Both the position numbers and the translations under genes were made by a program. A DNA stretch of 37,432 nt, taken from NCBI GenBank assembly GCA_031296305.1, contig JARLFZ010000032.1, positions 1 to 37,432 of the forward strand, in the 5' to 3' direction. This document shows positions 1 through 7,645 of this stretch, one piece after another (within the stretch, counting starts at the first letter, position 1; every line of letters starts with the position of its first letter). The DNA comes from Occallatibacter sp. (GTDB lineage: Bacteria > Acidobacteriota > Terriglobia > Terriglobales > Acidobacteriaceae). Under the pieces are notes generated by a model that saw only the letters and a list, made by a program, of their open reading frames with translations, was not told where the DNA came from and did not search any database.

Positions 1-433
1 GGGGATCGACCCACTGCTTGTCAGCGAAGGAGAGCCCGTAGTCGAGATACTTCTTGTCCTTGATCTGGATGGCGATTTCGAGGGGCACGATGCCGAAGAT
101 GGCGTCGTCGACGTGATCGCGTTTGGGGATGAGAGCATTCTCAGCGCCGCCGGGAAAGAGGGGATCGAACTTCTTGACGAGCTTGTCGCGGAGATCGGTG
201 TCGTGCGTGAGCTCGGCGAAGGTGAGCGCGCCGTACCAGGTGCCGACTTCGCCGTAAAAGATCGTTCCCGGGCTGTGCTGATGCGGGCTGGTGACAAAGT
301 GCTCGGCGAGCGCCTTGCCCACCTCCTGCGGAGAGCGGCCCTGCGGCCAGTTGCTGAAGTAATCTTGTTGTGCCGGGATGCCCGCGGCCGGCAAGAGCAA
401 CGCCAAAGCTGCAAATTTCAAAACGGCTTTCAT
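1..433 (-). CDS. GH88/105-like unsaturated uronyl hydrolase, C-terminus cut by window edge
   Basis: Only the first 144 codons lie in the window. The ATG is at 433-431 with a GAGGAA ribosome site 5 nt upstream. The protein opens with a signal peptide (MKAVLKFAALALLLPAAG), so it is exported. It continues with YFSNWPQGRSPQEVGKALAE, then GEVGTWYGALTFAELT and DHVDDAIFGIVPLEIA, which I recognise as the start of the six-helix-pair barrel of GH88/GH105. That family removes the 4,5-unsaturated uronic acid left by polysaccharide lyases. Family members are about 350-420 aa, so roughly two thirds is missing and the catalytic Asp cannot be inspected. A weak -10 candidate (TATCAT, minus strand, 488-493) has no good -35. 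The substrate (rhamnogalacturonan or glucuronide) is not decided by this fragment. Confidence 0.75.
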   Translation of the reverse strand, partial: MKAVLKFAALALLLPAAGIPAQQDYFSNWPQGRSPQEVGKALAEHFVTSPHQHSPGTIFYGEVGTWYGALTFAELTHDTDLRDKLVKKFDPLFPGGAENALIPKRDHVDDAIFGIVPLEIAIQIKDKKYLDYGLSFADKQWVDP

Positions 434-709
434 GCGCATTCCTCGAAGTTTGGGTGATGAGTTGGGGCCAACAAATGGTGCATCAAGATGATAGCGCCCA
501 GGGGTGGGGTGCGACTCACCGGCGGGAGGACGCGCAGTACGGCGTGGCGCCGAACGGAATTCAGGTGTGTGGCCGCATGAATTCGCGCCAGCGGAGCACG
601 CGCTGTCCCACCCTGTCACGCGACGCAGTTTTTTGCTGCAAACAATGCAGCAACCGGCGTTGCGTGCGCGCATCAAAGTGGAGCGAAGCGATTTTTACTG
701 GGGGTGGCC

Positions 710-1078
710 ATGATCAAGCTGAAGCGGGCTTACGACGAGCCGAGCAGCACCGATGGCGCAAGATTTCTGGTGGAACGGCTGTGGCCGAGGGGCGTGAAGA
801 AGTCTTCGCTGCCGATGGTGGCGTGGCTGAAGGATGTGGCGCCGAGCACGGAGCTGCGCAAGTGGTTCAGCCACGATCCGGCGCGATGGCTGGAGTTTCG
901 CAAACGGTATTTCGCGGAGCTGAAGTTGCGGCCGGAGGCATGGATGCCGCTGGTGGAGGCGGCGCGCAAGGGCACGGTCACGCTGATCTACAGCTCACAC
1001 GATGAGGAGCACAATAATGCCGTGGCGCTCGAGGATTTTCTTGAGAAGAAGATGAAGGGCCGCGCCAAAGCCCGCTGA
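710..1078 (+). CDS. DUF488 family protein
   Basis: A 122-residue cytoplasmic protein with no signal peptide. The pattern IKLKRAYD at the N-terminus, then FLVERLWPRGVKK, WLKDVAPSTELRKWFSHDP and LIYSSHDEEHNNAVALEDFL, is typical of the DUF488 (YeaO-like) family, whose members are about 110-130 aa and have no settled biochemical role. The ATG at 710 gives the usual family N-terminus. A GTG at 704 would add two residues. A G-rich stretch (GGGGG, 700-704) upstream could act as ribosome site for the ATG. It stands alone between a minus-strand glycoside hydrolase and a minus-strand phosphatase, so context gives no clue to function. Confidence 0.85.
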   Translation: MIKLKRAYDEPSSTDGARFLVERLWPRGVKKSSLPMVAWLKDVAPSTELRKWFSHDPARWLEFRKRYFAELKLRPEAWMPLVEAARKGTVTLIYSSHDEEHNNAVALEDFLEKKMKGRAKAR

Positions 1079-1162
1079 TTTTATCGGCACTGTGCGGCAC
1101 GGCTAAAGAGACTGCGGAAATATGGAGATCAGAGAGCGGATCTGCAGAAAGACATCCCTCAG

Positions 1163-1269
1163 GGCCTGAAGGCCGCATTGACTTTGTTCAGCTTGCGGCA
1201 CGAGTAAACTCGTGCCCTTTCAAAACGTCGACTTTTTCCGCGGCCTGCAAAGCCGTGCCCTTTCAAAAC
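1163..1269. repeat. Intergenic hairpin/direct-repeat element
   Basis: The 217-bp gap between the DUF488 gene and the phosphatase holds three structured pieces. GGCC-TGAA-GGCC lies at 1163-1174. An 8-bp perfect stem GGCACGAG/CTCGTGCC with a TAAA loop lies at 1197-1216. An exact 16-nt direct repeat CGTGCCCTTTCAAAAC occurs at 1211-1226 and again at 1254-1269. The two genes converge here, so the hairpin could also help terminate transcription, but there is no clean T-run. It looks like a dispersed intergenic repeat; copy number in the genome cannot be judged from this window. Confidence 0.6.
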
Positions 1270-1295
1270 TGATCTATAGCAAAAGCGCAAATGCG

Positions 1296-2612
1296 CTAAG
1301 GCTGCGCGGCAACGTATGCAGGATCGATGGACGCGTGCATCGCCGCGGAAAATCCTTCCCAGGTGCAGGAAAGATCCTGACGGCTACAGCCGGGAACAAA
1401 GATGGGCGCGACGGCGGGCGGATTTGCGGGAGTGAGCGGCTCCGAGTTGCGCATCTGGTCGAGAGTTTGCGCCGTGTATTCGATACGCACAAAGGGCTTG
1501 CCGCCATCGCGCGGACGCCACAGTTCGAAGAGCAATGCGCCGCCGGGGGGCGTGTCGTCGACACGGCCGTCTAAGACCCAATCGATGTGAAGCGCGCCAG
1601 CCACGGCGACGATGTTGGTGTCGTGGCCCACCAGGATCACGAGACGGTCGCCGGGCTTGCCGAGCGCGCCGGGAACGGCCGCACCGTTCGCGCTTTGCTG
1701 CATGGTTTTCAGGATGCGGTCGAGAAGCGTCGAAGCAATCATGCGCGCGATCGCCGGGGTGCGCTTGGTGTAATCCCAGTTCGCACTGTTGACCTGCATG
1801 ATGGTGCGCAGGGTTGCGGCGTCGATGCAGCCCCAGCCGGTGTCGGCCTGGCTCATGTCCTGGGTGTATTCGAGGAGCAGATTTTCGGCCATGGTGGCTG
1901 CGGTGGTGACTGGACCGTGCAGAGCGGCGGGAGTGTCGCCGGAGCCGGGCGCGAGCGAGGCATGAATGGTGAAGATCGAAGCGCGCGTAGCGTTCGCGGG
2001 CGCATGGCCGCAACCCGCCAACACGCCGTCGAGCAGGGTCAACTGGGAGCGATACAGCTCGGTGAGATGGTTGGGATTGCCGCCGATGCGGCCGGCGATG
2101 GCCGCGACAGCCAAAGCCGTATCGGGATGAACGGCGCCGGCCTCGATGGGCCGGAAGAGCGCATCGTTTGCGCCCTCAGGCTGCGCGTGCACACCGATGT
2201 CGCAGCCGGGAAACATGCCTTCGGCGAGGGCCTTGCCGGTTTCGCGTGTGCGCTGGTCGCTGTCGGCCACGATGCTTACGCGGGCGGCGCCGGCGCAGCC
2301 TGCGGGAGCGAAGAGGTTCTGGCTCGCGAATTGGGTGCGGTCCCAGGCTCCGAAGAGTTTCATGAGCTGATAGCCATGCGCAGTGAGATAGCTCGGCGGA
2401 ACATCCCACGCGGCCCAGGGCGCAGCGGCGTACTGACTGAACTGGGTGGAGTTGGCCATGGGCGCGCGGACGCCATGGCGGGTGAGCACGACCACCAGTT
2501 GCAGGTCGGCATCGCGGCTTGCGGCCGGGGCGGCAGCGGACTGTGCCGCGGCCAGCGGAAGGAGCAGGAAAGAAGCCAGGGCGAAGACGAAAATTCGAGC
2601 GGTGGCGCGCAT
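1296..2612 (-). CDS. Periplasmic histidine acid phosphatase (AppA/Agp-like)
   Basis: A 438-residue secreted phosphomonoesterase of histidine phosphatase clan branch 2, the branch containing E. coli AppA phytase and Agp glucose-1-phosphatase. The ATG at 2612 gives a clear signal peptide (MRATARIFVFALASFLLLPLAAAQS); upstream ATGs only add an unlikely leader. The phosphate-binding motif RHGVRAP follows in VVVLTRHGVRAPMANS near residue 45, with the His that becomes phosphorylated. The C-terminal proton-donor motif HD appears in LVGHDTNIVAVAGAL, about residue 330. Length fits the family. It diverges from TonB receptor 1 across a 540-bp regulatory gap. Phytate or sugar phosphate as substrate cannot be decided from sequence. 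Confidence 0.88.
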   Translation of the reverse strand: MRATARIFVFALASFLLLPLAAAQSAAAPAASRDADLQLVVVLTRHGVRAPMANSTQFSQYAAAPWAAWDVPPSYLTAHGYQLMKLFGAWDRTQFASQNLFAPAGCAGAARVSIVADSDQRTRETGKALAEGMFPGCDIGVHAQPEGANDALFRPIEAGAVHPDTALAVAAIAGRIGGNPNHLTELYRSQLTLLDGVLAGCGHAPANATRASIFTIHASLAPGSGDTPAALHGPVTTAATMAENLLLEYTQDMSQADTGWGCIDAATLRTIMQVNSANWDYTKRTPAIARMIASTLLDRILKTMQQSANGAAVPGALGKPGDRLVILVGHDTNIVAVAGALHIDWVLDGRVDDTPPGGALLFELWRPRDGGKPFVRIEYTAQTLDQMRNSEPLTPANPPAVAPIFVPGCSRQDLSCTWEGFSAAMHASIDPAYVAAQP

Positions 2613-2938
2613 GTGATTCTGAGGAACTCCCAGAGAGAAGTGTAGCGGGCGGAGGCGGTGGTTCGATGGCGGCGAGACCAAAACTGCGCAGGGATATATG
2701 CCATCTTTGCCCTACGAAGAATTCTCATATCGGCCGGGCGCAAGGAGACAGATGAGAGGGAAGCGGGGGTTGGCTATGTTGCCTGAAATCACCACCGAGC
2801 GGAGCAAGAATGATAAAAATCAAGGGCTAAGTAAAGCCATTTACTCGCAATATTTTGAGCTTTAAGTTCAACAGAATCTTTGGATTGCGTCCCGACGGCG
2901 GAATCGGGCCGCCCGGACGCCGGTTTCATAAAGGAGAT

Positions 2939-2972
2939 AAATCGGTTTTTCTTTTAAATAAATCGGTTTTTT
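2939..2972 (+). promoter_or_regulatory. Twin AAATCGGTTT operator-like sites upstream of TonB receptor 1
   Basis: Two copies of AAATCGGTTTT occur in the same orientation at 2939 and 2960. Their CG centres (2943-2944 and 2964-2965) are 21 bp apart, two helical turns. They sit directly upstream of the -35 box at 2977. AAATCGGTTT is a near-palindrome around a central CpG, the layout typical of LacI-family operators. A second pair precedes the GH30 promoter at 7336-7368. That these are protein-binding sites is an inference. Confidence 0.6.
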
Positions 2973-2976
2973 TATC

Positions 2977-3006
2977 TTGACAACGGTCCCGAATCGCTCA
3001 TATAGT
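2977..3006 (+). promoter_or_regulatory. Sigma-70 promoter of TonB receptor 1
   Basis: A perfect -35 TTGACA (2977-2982) is followed after 18 bp by TATAGT (3001-3006). This predicts a start near 3013 and a 5' leader of about 140 nt before the ATG at 3153. The leader contains a 10-bp palindrome GAGCATGCTC (3022-3031) and a hairpin GGAAC-GTGA-GTTCC (3098-3111). The same core and spacing recur at 7373-7402. Confidence 0.75.
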
Positions 3007-3152
3007 TCGGATCGCCAACAAGAGCATGCTCCGGCGTGTACTGAATCACCATCCGGACTGGCTTTCGTTGGTTTGTGGAGGCAGTGTGGCTCTGCTCGGA
3101 ACGTGAGTTCCTGCAAAGCTGTGGGCAACAACAACATTTTTTGGAGGTGGTT

Positions 3153-6100
3153 ATGTCAGGAAGGCCAATGAGTAACTGTCGAGTCCAGCACAACGCGATC
3201 AGAATTCTGATGACCGTGATCGCGCTTTCGGTGATGCTCCTAGCGAGCAGCGCCGCAAACGCCCAGATCCTTTATGGATCGATTACCGGAACCGTGACCG
3301 ACAAGACGGGCGCGGTGATTCCGAACGTCAATGTGAGCATCACCGACCAGGGCACCGGCGCAGTCCGCACCGACCAATCGAATGGATCGGGCATGTACAA
3401 CATCCTGAATGTGATGCCGGGCGTATACACACTTACTGTCGCCAGGACAGGGAACTTCGCCGGCTTTTCGCAGAAGGATATACAGATCGAAGTCAACCGC
3501 CAGGTGCGTATTGACGTGACCTTGCAACCGGCAAGCGTGTCCACGCAAGTCACCGTGACCGAGGCGCCTCCGGCGTTGCAGACGGAGACCGCGGAAGTCA
3601 ACAGCGAGATCAGCCAGACACAGCTCAGCCAGATGCCCGAGACCTCTTCTCAGGGGCGCAGCTACCAGGCACTGTATTCGCTTATACCCGGCGCAGCCTC
3701 TCCAAAGGAACAAAACTCAACCGCTTCCAATCCCTCGCGCGCCATGTCGATCAATGTGAACGGCATGAGCATGAACGGCAACACCACGCGTATCGATGGC
3801 GCGGTGAACTACTACGGGTGGTTGACCTATCTGATTGCCTACGTGCCACCGGTGGACGCGATCGAGAACGTCAGCGTCACCACCAACGACTTCACCGCCG
3901 AGCAGGGCCAGGCGGGCGGCGCTTCCATCAAGATCACCACCAAGAGCGGCGGGCACGACTTCCACGGCGCGGCATGGGAGTATTACCAGGATGCGGCCAT
4001 CAACTCCCGGCCGTACACGACAACCTATTACGCGTCACCAACACTTCCCAAGAACATTTTCAACGAATACGGCGGCAATCTCGGCGGCCCGATCTATATT
4101 CCTAAGCTGATTACTGGCCGCAAGAAGCTGTTCTTCTTCGACAACTGGGAACGGACGACACGGCGCCAGTTGATCAGCGGTCTGCAGACGGTTCCCGACA
4201 GCAACATGATCGGCGCGGGGACGCTCACTCCGGGCGCTGCCAACTTCTCCGAGGCTGCGTCGCTGACCACGCTTTACGATCCGCAGCCTACGGCGGCATG
4301 GACCAGTGCATTCACCCCAACCGCAAACTGTCCGACGTTAACCTATGTCGCCGGGTATCTGACTCCCGCCTGCCGCCCGAGCTTTACCTCCGAGTACGGC
4401 GAGACGGGCAGCGGCGTGAACACCATTCCCGCAAGCCGCCTGCCATCGAGCTCAGCGCCGATGGTCATGATCGCCAATCTGGCAGCGATCGCGTCCACGG
4501 TCGGCACGCCGTCGTCAACTCTGCTCAACAATTTCATGAGCAACGACTACTTTGGGTCCGCGACTTTTGCCTACAACCGCACCACCAACGATGCCAAGAT
4601 CACATTCATTCCGAATGACAAAACGCAGTTCTTCGGCAAGTACAGCATTGAGCCGTTCCAGGTGAACGATCCGCAGCAATTGAAGGCCGCGGGCGGCGGC
4701 ACCTTCGACGGCGGCCAGCCCGGAGCGGGACACGGCAGAATCCAGAACGTGGGCTTGGGCATGAGCTATGTCGTTAACTCCGACACCGTTATCGATTCCG
4801 ATTTCGGCTACACCCGCCAAGTGTCGGGAGCGGAGTCGACGCTCGATCTGTCACTCGGCAACTACGGATTGAACACTCTGCATATTCCCGGAACCAACCT
4901 CGCCGGGAACGATCCGGATTATATGGGGCAGCCGCTGTTCAGCTTTAACAGCACCTTCAGTTCGATTGGCAACTCCAATACTGCCAATCCCTTCCTGTTC
5001 CGCGACAACCAGTTCACCGGCGATGTGAACCTGAGCTATATCAAGGGCAAGCATCAGTTCAAGACCGGCTTTACCTACTACCACTTCGACCTCAACCACT
5101 TCCAGCCCACCACCGGTGGCGGCGTCTCCAACGTGCACGGCGGCTTCCTGTTCGCAGGCGGCATGACGTGCGGCGGCACGGCTACTGGGTGCAGCGCGAA
5201 CGCCTACAACGATCTGGCCGACATGCTGCTGGGTCTGCCCAACTCGAACGGGACCGGCAACGCGGTGCAAAAGGCGCAGCAGATTTACGATCCCAACTCA
5301 CTGCGCTGGACGGAACTTGGCCTCTACGCACAGGATCAGTGGACGGTGTCTCCCAAGCTGACCATCACTTACGGCATCCGCTTCGAGCGCTATCCGTCCC
5401 CGTACCGCGATCACACCGGCATCTCTGAGGTGCATCTGGAGCGGCCTCAGAGCTCCAACGTCGAAATCGGCGGCCTGATGGGCCATCCCAGGGATGGCGG
5501 CGTGGATTTCAAGTACGGATTCTGGGCGCCTCGCGTCGGTTTCGCGTATCGCCTTGACAACAGAACCGTGATTCGCACCGGCGCCGGTATGACCGTCGAT
5601 CCGGATAACATGCGCGAGTTGCGCGACGAATACCCCTTCGACATAGCGCCAAACTACGCCTCGGTCGGAGCGGGAACCATCGCGGTGGATCCGGCGAATG
5701 GCAACGCGGGCATGCCCATCGGCGGCTGCGGCGTGAGTGGGTCAACGTCCTGCTACGGCATTCCGATTCCAATTGCTCCCAACTACACCTCAGGCTTCGT
5801 GGCGCTGCCGGTCGCCTCGTCGACCAACGCCTTGTGGCCGGACTTCCGTCGCGGCTACATCGAAAGCTGGAACCTGTTTGTGCAGCGGGACCTGGGCTGG
5901 GGCTTCGTGGCCAACGTTGGTTACGTGGGCGATCTGTTCGTCCGGCAACAGTCCAACGTCAGTCCGTATAATGCGGCGCCGCTGCCCAGCTCAAGCACGC
6001 CTTGCATGGCCAACGGACAATGGAACACCACCCTTACCGGTCTGACGGGCAGTTGCACAAGCTTTGGAACCTCCGCCAACGAAATCATCAACACGCAGAC

Positions 6101-7028
6101 TTGCGCCGCAAACGGCTGGGCAACCTGCGCAACCTCTGCCGGGCTTTACAACACCGGCGGCATTACCATGAACGGGCCGATCTTCAGCGCGAACTACAAC
6201 GGCTTGCAGTCGACATTGGTTCGCAATGCCGGCAAGAACTCCACGCTGGGCTTGGTCTACACTTACTCGCACGCCTTTAACTATGCCGACAACGGCGCCG
6301 GGACGGGATCGAGCGGGCCGCCGTTCGCCTACCCGGGGTATTTCAAGCAAAACCGGGCGCAAGCCAATCAGGACCAGAAGCACAACGTGCAGATCTACGG
6401 TATCGCCGCACTGCCCTTCGGCTACGGCCAGAAGTGGCTGAACAGCAACAGCGTGTTAAGCGAGATCGTGGGCGGATGGCAAGTGACCGGCCAGTACAGC
6501 TACTATGGTGGCCTGCCGTTCTCAGTCACCGCCAACGGCAACACGCTCAACGCGCCGGGCAGCACGCTCTATGCTCAGTTGGTTGGGCCATATCAAACCC
6601 TGCATGGCCACAACCGGAAGTTCGGCGACACCACAGTTTCCGGCGGCAAGCCATGGTTCAATCCGGCCGCGTTTGCTAACCCAACCGAGCCGGCGTTCAG
6701 TACGGCAAATACGACCAATGCCTCGCCGGTCATCGCCAACACGCATCGCAATCAGTTCCGCGGGCCAGGCACTGGCGTCGTCAACGCCAACCTGTTTAAG
6801 GGCTTCCGCATTTACCGTGAGAGCGAATTCAAGGCCGGTGTGGAAGTGTTCAACCTCTTCAATCACCCGTATCTGAACCTGAACAACCCCCAAGCCACTG
6901 TGCCCACCACCGCGAACGTCAACGCGGGCAGCTACGGCACGTTCGGTATGGTCACGAGCTTCGGGCCTCCGTACTCCCAAACACAAGGTGCGCGCTCCTT
7001 GCAGTTCAGCGGAAAGTTCACCTTCTAA
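3153..7028 (+). CDS. TonB-dependent outer-membrane receptor 1 (Oar-like, Ig-plug-barrel)
   Basis: A 1291-residue outer-membrane receptor for TonB-driven uptake, probably of oligosaccharides. The ATG at 3153 has an excellent GGAGG ribosome site (3143-3147, 5-nt spacing); an in-frame ATG at 3075 lacks one. A signal peptide ends at about residue 38 (SSAANAQ). A carboxypeptidase-regulatory-like beta-sandwich follows at about 42-130 (GSITGTVTDKTGAVIPNV, then DVTLQPASVSTQVTV). The plug comes next, with GGASIKITTKSGG and FNEYGGNLGGPIYIP. The rest is a beta-barrel ending in an aromatic outer-membrane signature (FSGKFTF). It lacks the ELPLNGR box seen in receptor 2 and has QMPETSSQGRSYQ instead. It is monocistronic: its own promoter lies upstream and a strong terminator starts 21 nt after the stop. 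The ligand is unknown; sharing control with the GH30 operon suggests its products. Confidence 0.93.
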   Translation: MSGRPMSNCRVQHNAIRILMTVIALSVMLLASSAANAQILYGSITGTVTDKTGAVIPNVNVSITDQGTGAVRTDQSNGSGMYNILNVMPGVYTLTVARTGNFAGFSQKDIQIEVNRQVRIDVTLQPASVSTQVTVTEAPPALQTETAEVNSEISQTQLSQMPETSSQGRSYQALYSLIPGAASPKEQNSTASNPSRAMSINVNGMSMNGNTTRIDGAVNYYGWLTYLIAYVPPVDAIENVSVTTNDFTAEQGQAGGASIKITTKSGGHDFHGAAWEYYQDAAINSRPYTTTYYASPTLPKNIFNEYGGNLGGPIYIPKLITGRKKLFFFDNWERTTRRQLISGLQTVPDSNMIGAGTLTPGAANFSEAASLTTLYDPQPTAAWTSAFTPTANCPTLTYVAGYLTPACRPSFTSEYGETGSGVNTIPASRLPSSSAPMVMIANLAAIASTVGTPSSTLLNNFMSNDYFGSATFAYNRTTNDAKITFIPNDKTQFFGKYSIEPFQVNDPQQLKAAGGGTFDGGQPGAGHGRIQNVGLGMSYVVNSDTVIDSDFGYTRQVSGAESTLDLSLGNYGLNTLHIPGTNLAGNDPDYMGQPLFSFNSTFSSIGNSNTANPFLFRDNQFTGDVNLSYIKGKHQFKTGFTYYHFDLNHFQPTTGGGVSNVHGGFLFAGGMTCGGTATGCSANAYNDLADMLLGLPNSNGTGNAVQKAQQIYDPNSLRWTELGLYAQDQWTVSPKLTITYGIRFERYPSPYRDHTGISEVHLERPQSSNVEIGGLMGHPRDGGVDFKYGFWAPRVGFAYRLDNRTVIRTGAGMTVDPDNMRELRDEYPFDIAPNYASVGAGTIAVDPANGNAGMPIGGCGVSGSTSCYGIPIPIAPNYTSGFVALPVASSTNALWPDFRRGYIESWNLFVQRDLGWGFVANVGYVGDLFVRQQSNVSPYNAAPLPSSSTPCMANGQWNTTLTGLTGSCTSFGTSANEIINTQTCAANGWATCATSAGLYNTGGITMNGPIFSANYNGLQSTLVRNAGKNSTLGLVYTYSHAFNYADNGAGTGSSGPPFAYPGYFKQNRAQANQDQKHNVQIYGIAALPFGYGQKWLNSNSVLSEIVGGWQVTGQYSYYGGLPFSVTANGNTLNAPGSTLYAQLVGPYQTLHGHNRKFGDTTVSGGKPWFNPAAFANPTEPAFSTANTTNASPVIANTHRNQFRGPGTGVVNANLFKGFRIYRESEFKAGVEVFNLFNHPYLNLNNPQATVPTTANVNAGSYGTFGMVTSFGPPYSQTQGARSLQFSGKFTF

Positions 7029-7049
7029 CTTTTACTCGAATCGACAAAG

Positions 7050-7080
7050 CGGCAGCTCCTCCGGGGGCTGCCGTTTTTTT
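7050..7080 (+). terminator. Intrinsic terminator of TonB receptor 1
   Basis: A 10-bp stem (7050-7059 CGGCAGCTCC with 7064-7073 GGGGCTGCCG, one G-U pair) closes a 4-nt loop and is followed by seven Ts. The element, with its flank AATCGACAA, is nearly repeated at 10211-10245. A lone copy of its 3' arm plus T-run, GGGCTGCCGTTTTTTT, recurs at 7191-7206 without a matching 5' arm and looks like a decayed terminator. Confidence 0.9.
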
Positions 7081-7335
7081 GTGCGAATCGGCGAAGGACG
7101 GTTGGCGGCATGTTGCCCGTACGGTTTGCTCCTGAGGACGGCTGTACCGTTTTGCGCCAATCATGGGCTCTTGTGCCGCGAAGAGTTGCCGGGCTGCCGT
7201 TTTTTTGGTCGGACACTTTTTCAAGGCCGAAAACCTCGATTTGTTCGCGACGCAAACTAAACAAAATAATCAGGATGAGAGGCGGTACGGAAATGGCTGA
7301 GCAGCGAAATCCCTGCCCCTCGCAACTATTTTAGT

Positions 7336-7368
7336 AAATCGCTTTTTCTCCAAAAATAAATCGATTTT
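7336..7368 (+). promoter_or_regulatory. Twin AAATCG operator-like sites upstream of GH30 operon
   Basis: AAATCGCTTTTTC starts at 7336 and AAATCGATTTTTC at 7358. CG centres are 22 bp apart and the second core, AAATCGATTT, is a perfect palindrome. The pair ends a few bases before the -35 box at 7373. Sequence, orientation and placement match the pair in front of TonB receptor 1 (2939-2972), so the same regulator probably reads both. LacI family is favoured by the central CpG. The ROK protein encoded at 10449 is the only candidate regulator inside the block. Confidence 0.6.
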
Positions 7369-7372
7369 TCTC

Positions 7373-7402
7373 TTGACAACTATTTTGCTGCGGGCCTATA
7401 GT
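7373..7402 (+). promoter_or_regulatory. Sigma-70 promoter of the GH30/PEP-CTERM operon
   Basis: TTGACA (7373-7378), an 18-bp spacer and TATAGT (7397-7402) give the same core as at 2977-3006. Predicted start near 7409. Confidence 0.75.
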
Positions 7403-7408
7403 TCCGTT

Positions 7409-7645
7409 GCGGATCGAGACCTATATTTTTGCGCGCTTTCTCGCCGGTTGCGGCAAGCGCGGTTCGCATTGTTCACGAGGATCTTTCCTCGATATCGGTA
7501 GCTCGTACACCTATTTCAGGGCCCTTTTGGGGGGCCATATCTAGAGCGCATCCAAGTCGTACCCCGCGTTCCGTCAATCCTGACTCCGGTCCCCCGTCCG
7601 GGTCGCACAGCTGCTTCGGAAATCTCTAAGCAGGAGGAATCGAAG
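7409..7645 (+). promoter_or_regulatory. Long structured 5' leader of the GH30 operon
   Basis: From the predicted start to the ATG is about 237 nt with no convincing ORF. Visible hairpins are CGCGCTT/AAGCGCG (7432-7438 with 7455-7461) enclosing GCCG-GTTG-CGGC, and CGAGGA-TCTT-TCCTCG (7476-7491). A weaker GGCCC/GGGCC pair follows near 7519-7534. I recognise no riboswitch family. The leader could affect mRNA stability or hold a post-transcriptional control element. Confidence 0.4.

Noticed and set aside
1587..2645. A 352-codon + strand frame opposite the acid phosphatase
   Set aside because: The minus frame has the RHG and HD motifs and a signal peptide; the + frame is low-complexity Gly/Ala/Arg.
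3075..3152. An N-terminal extension of TonB receptor 1 from the earlier in-frame ATG
   Set aside because: ATG 3153 has a strong GGAGG at ideal spacing and is followed by a signal peptide; the extension would bury it.
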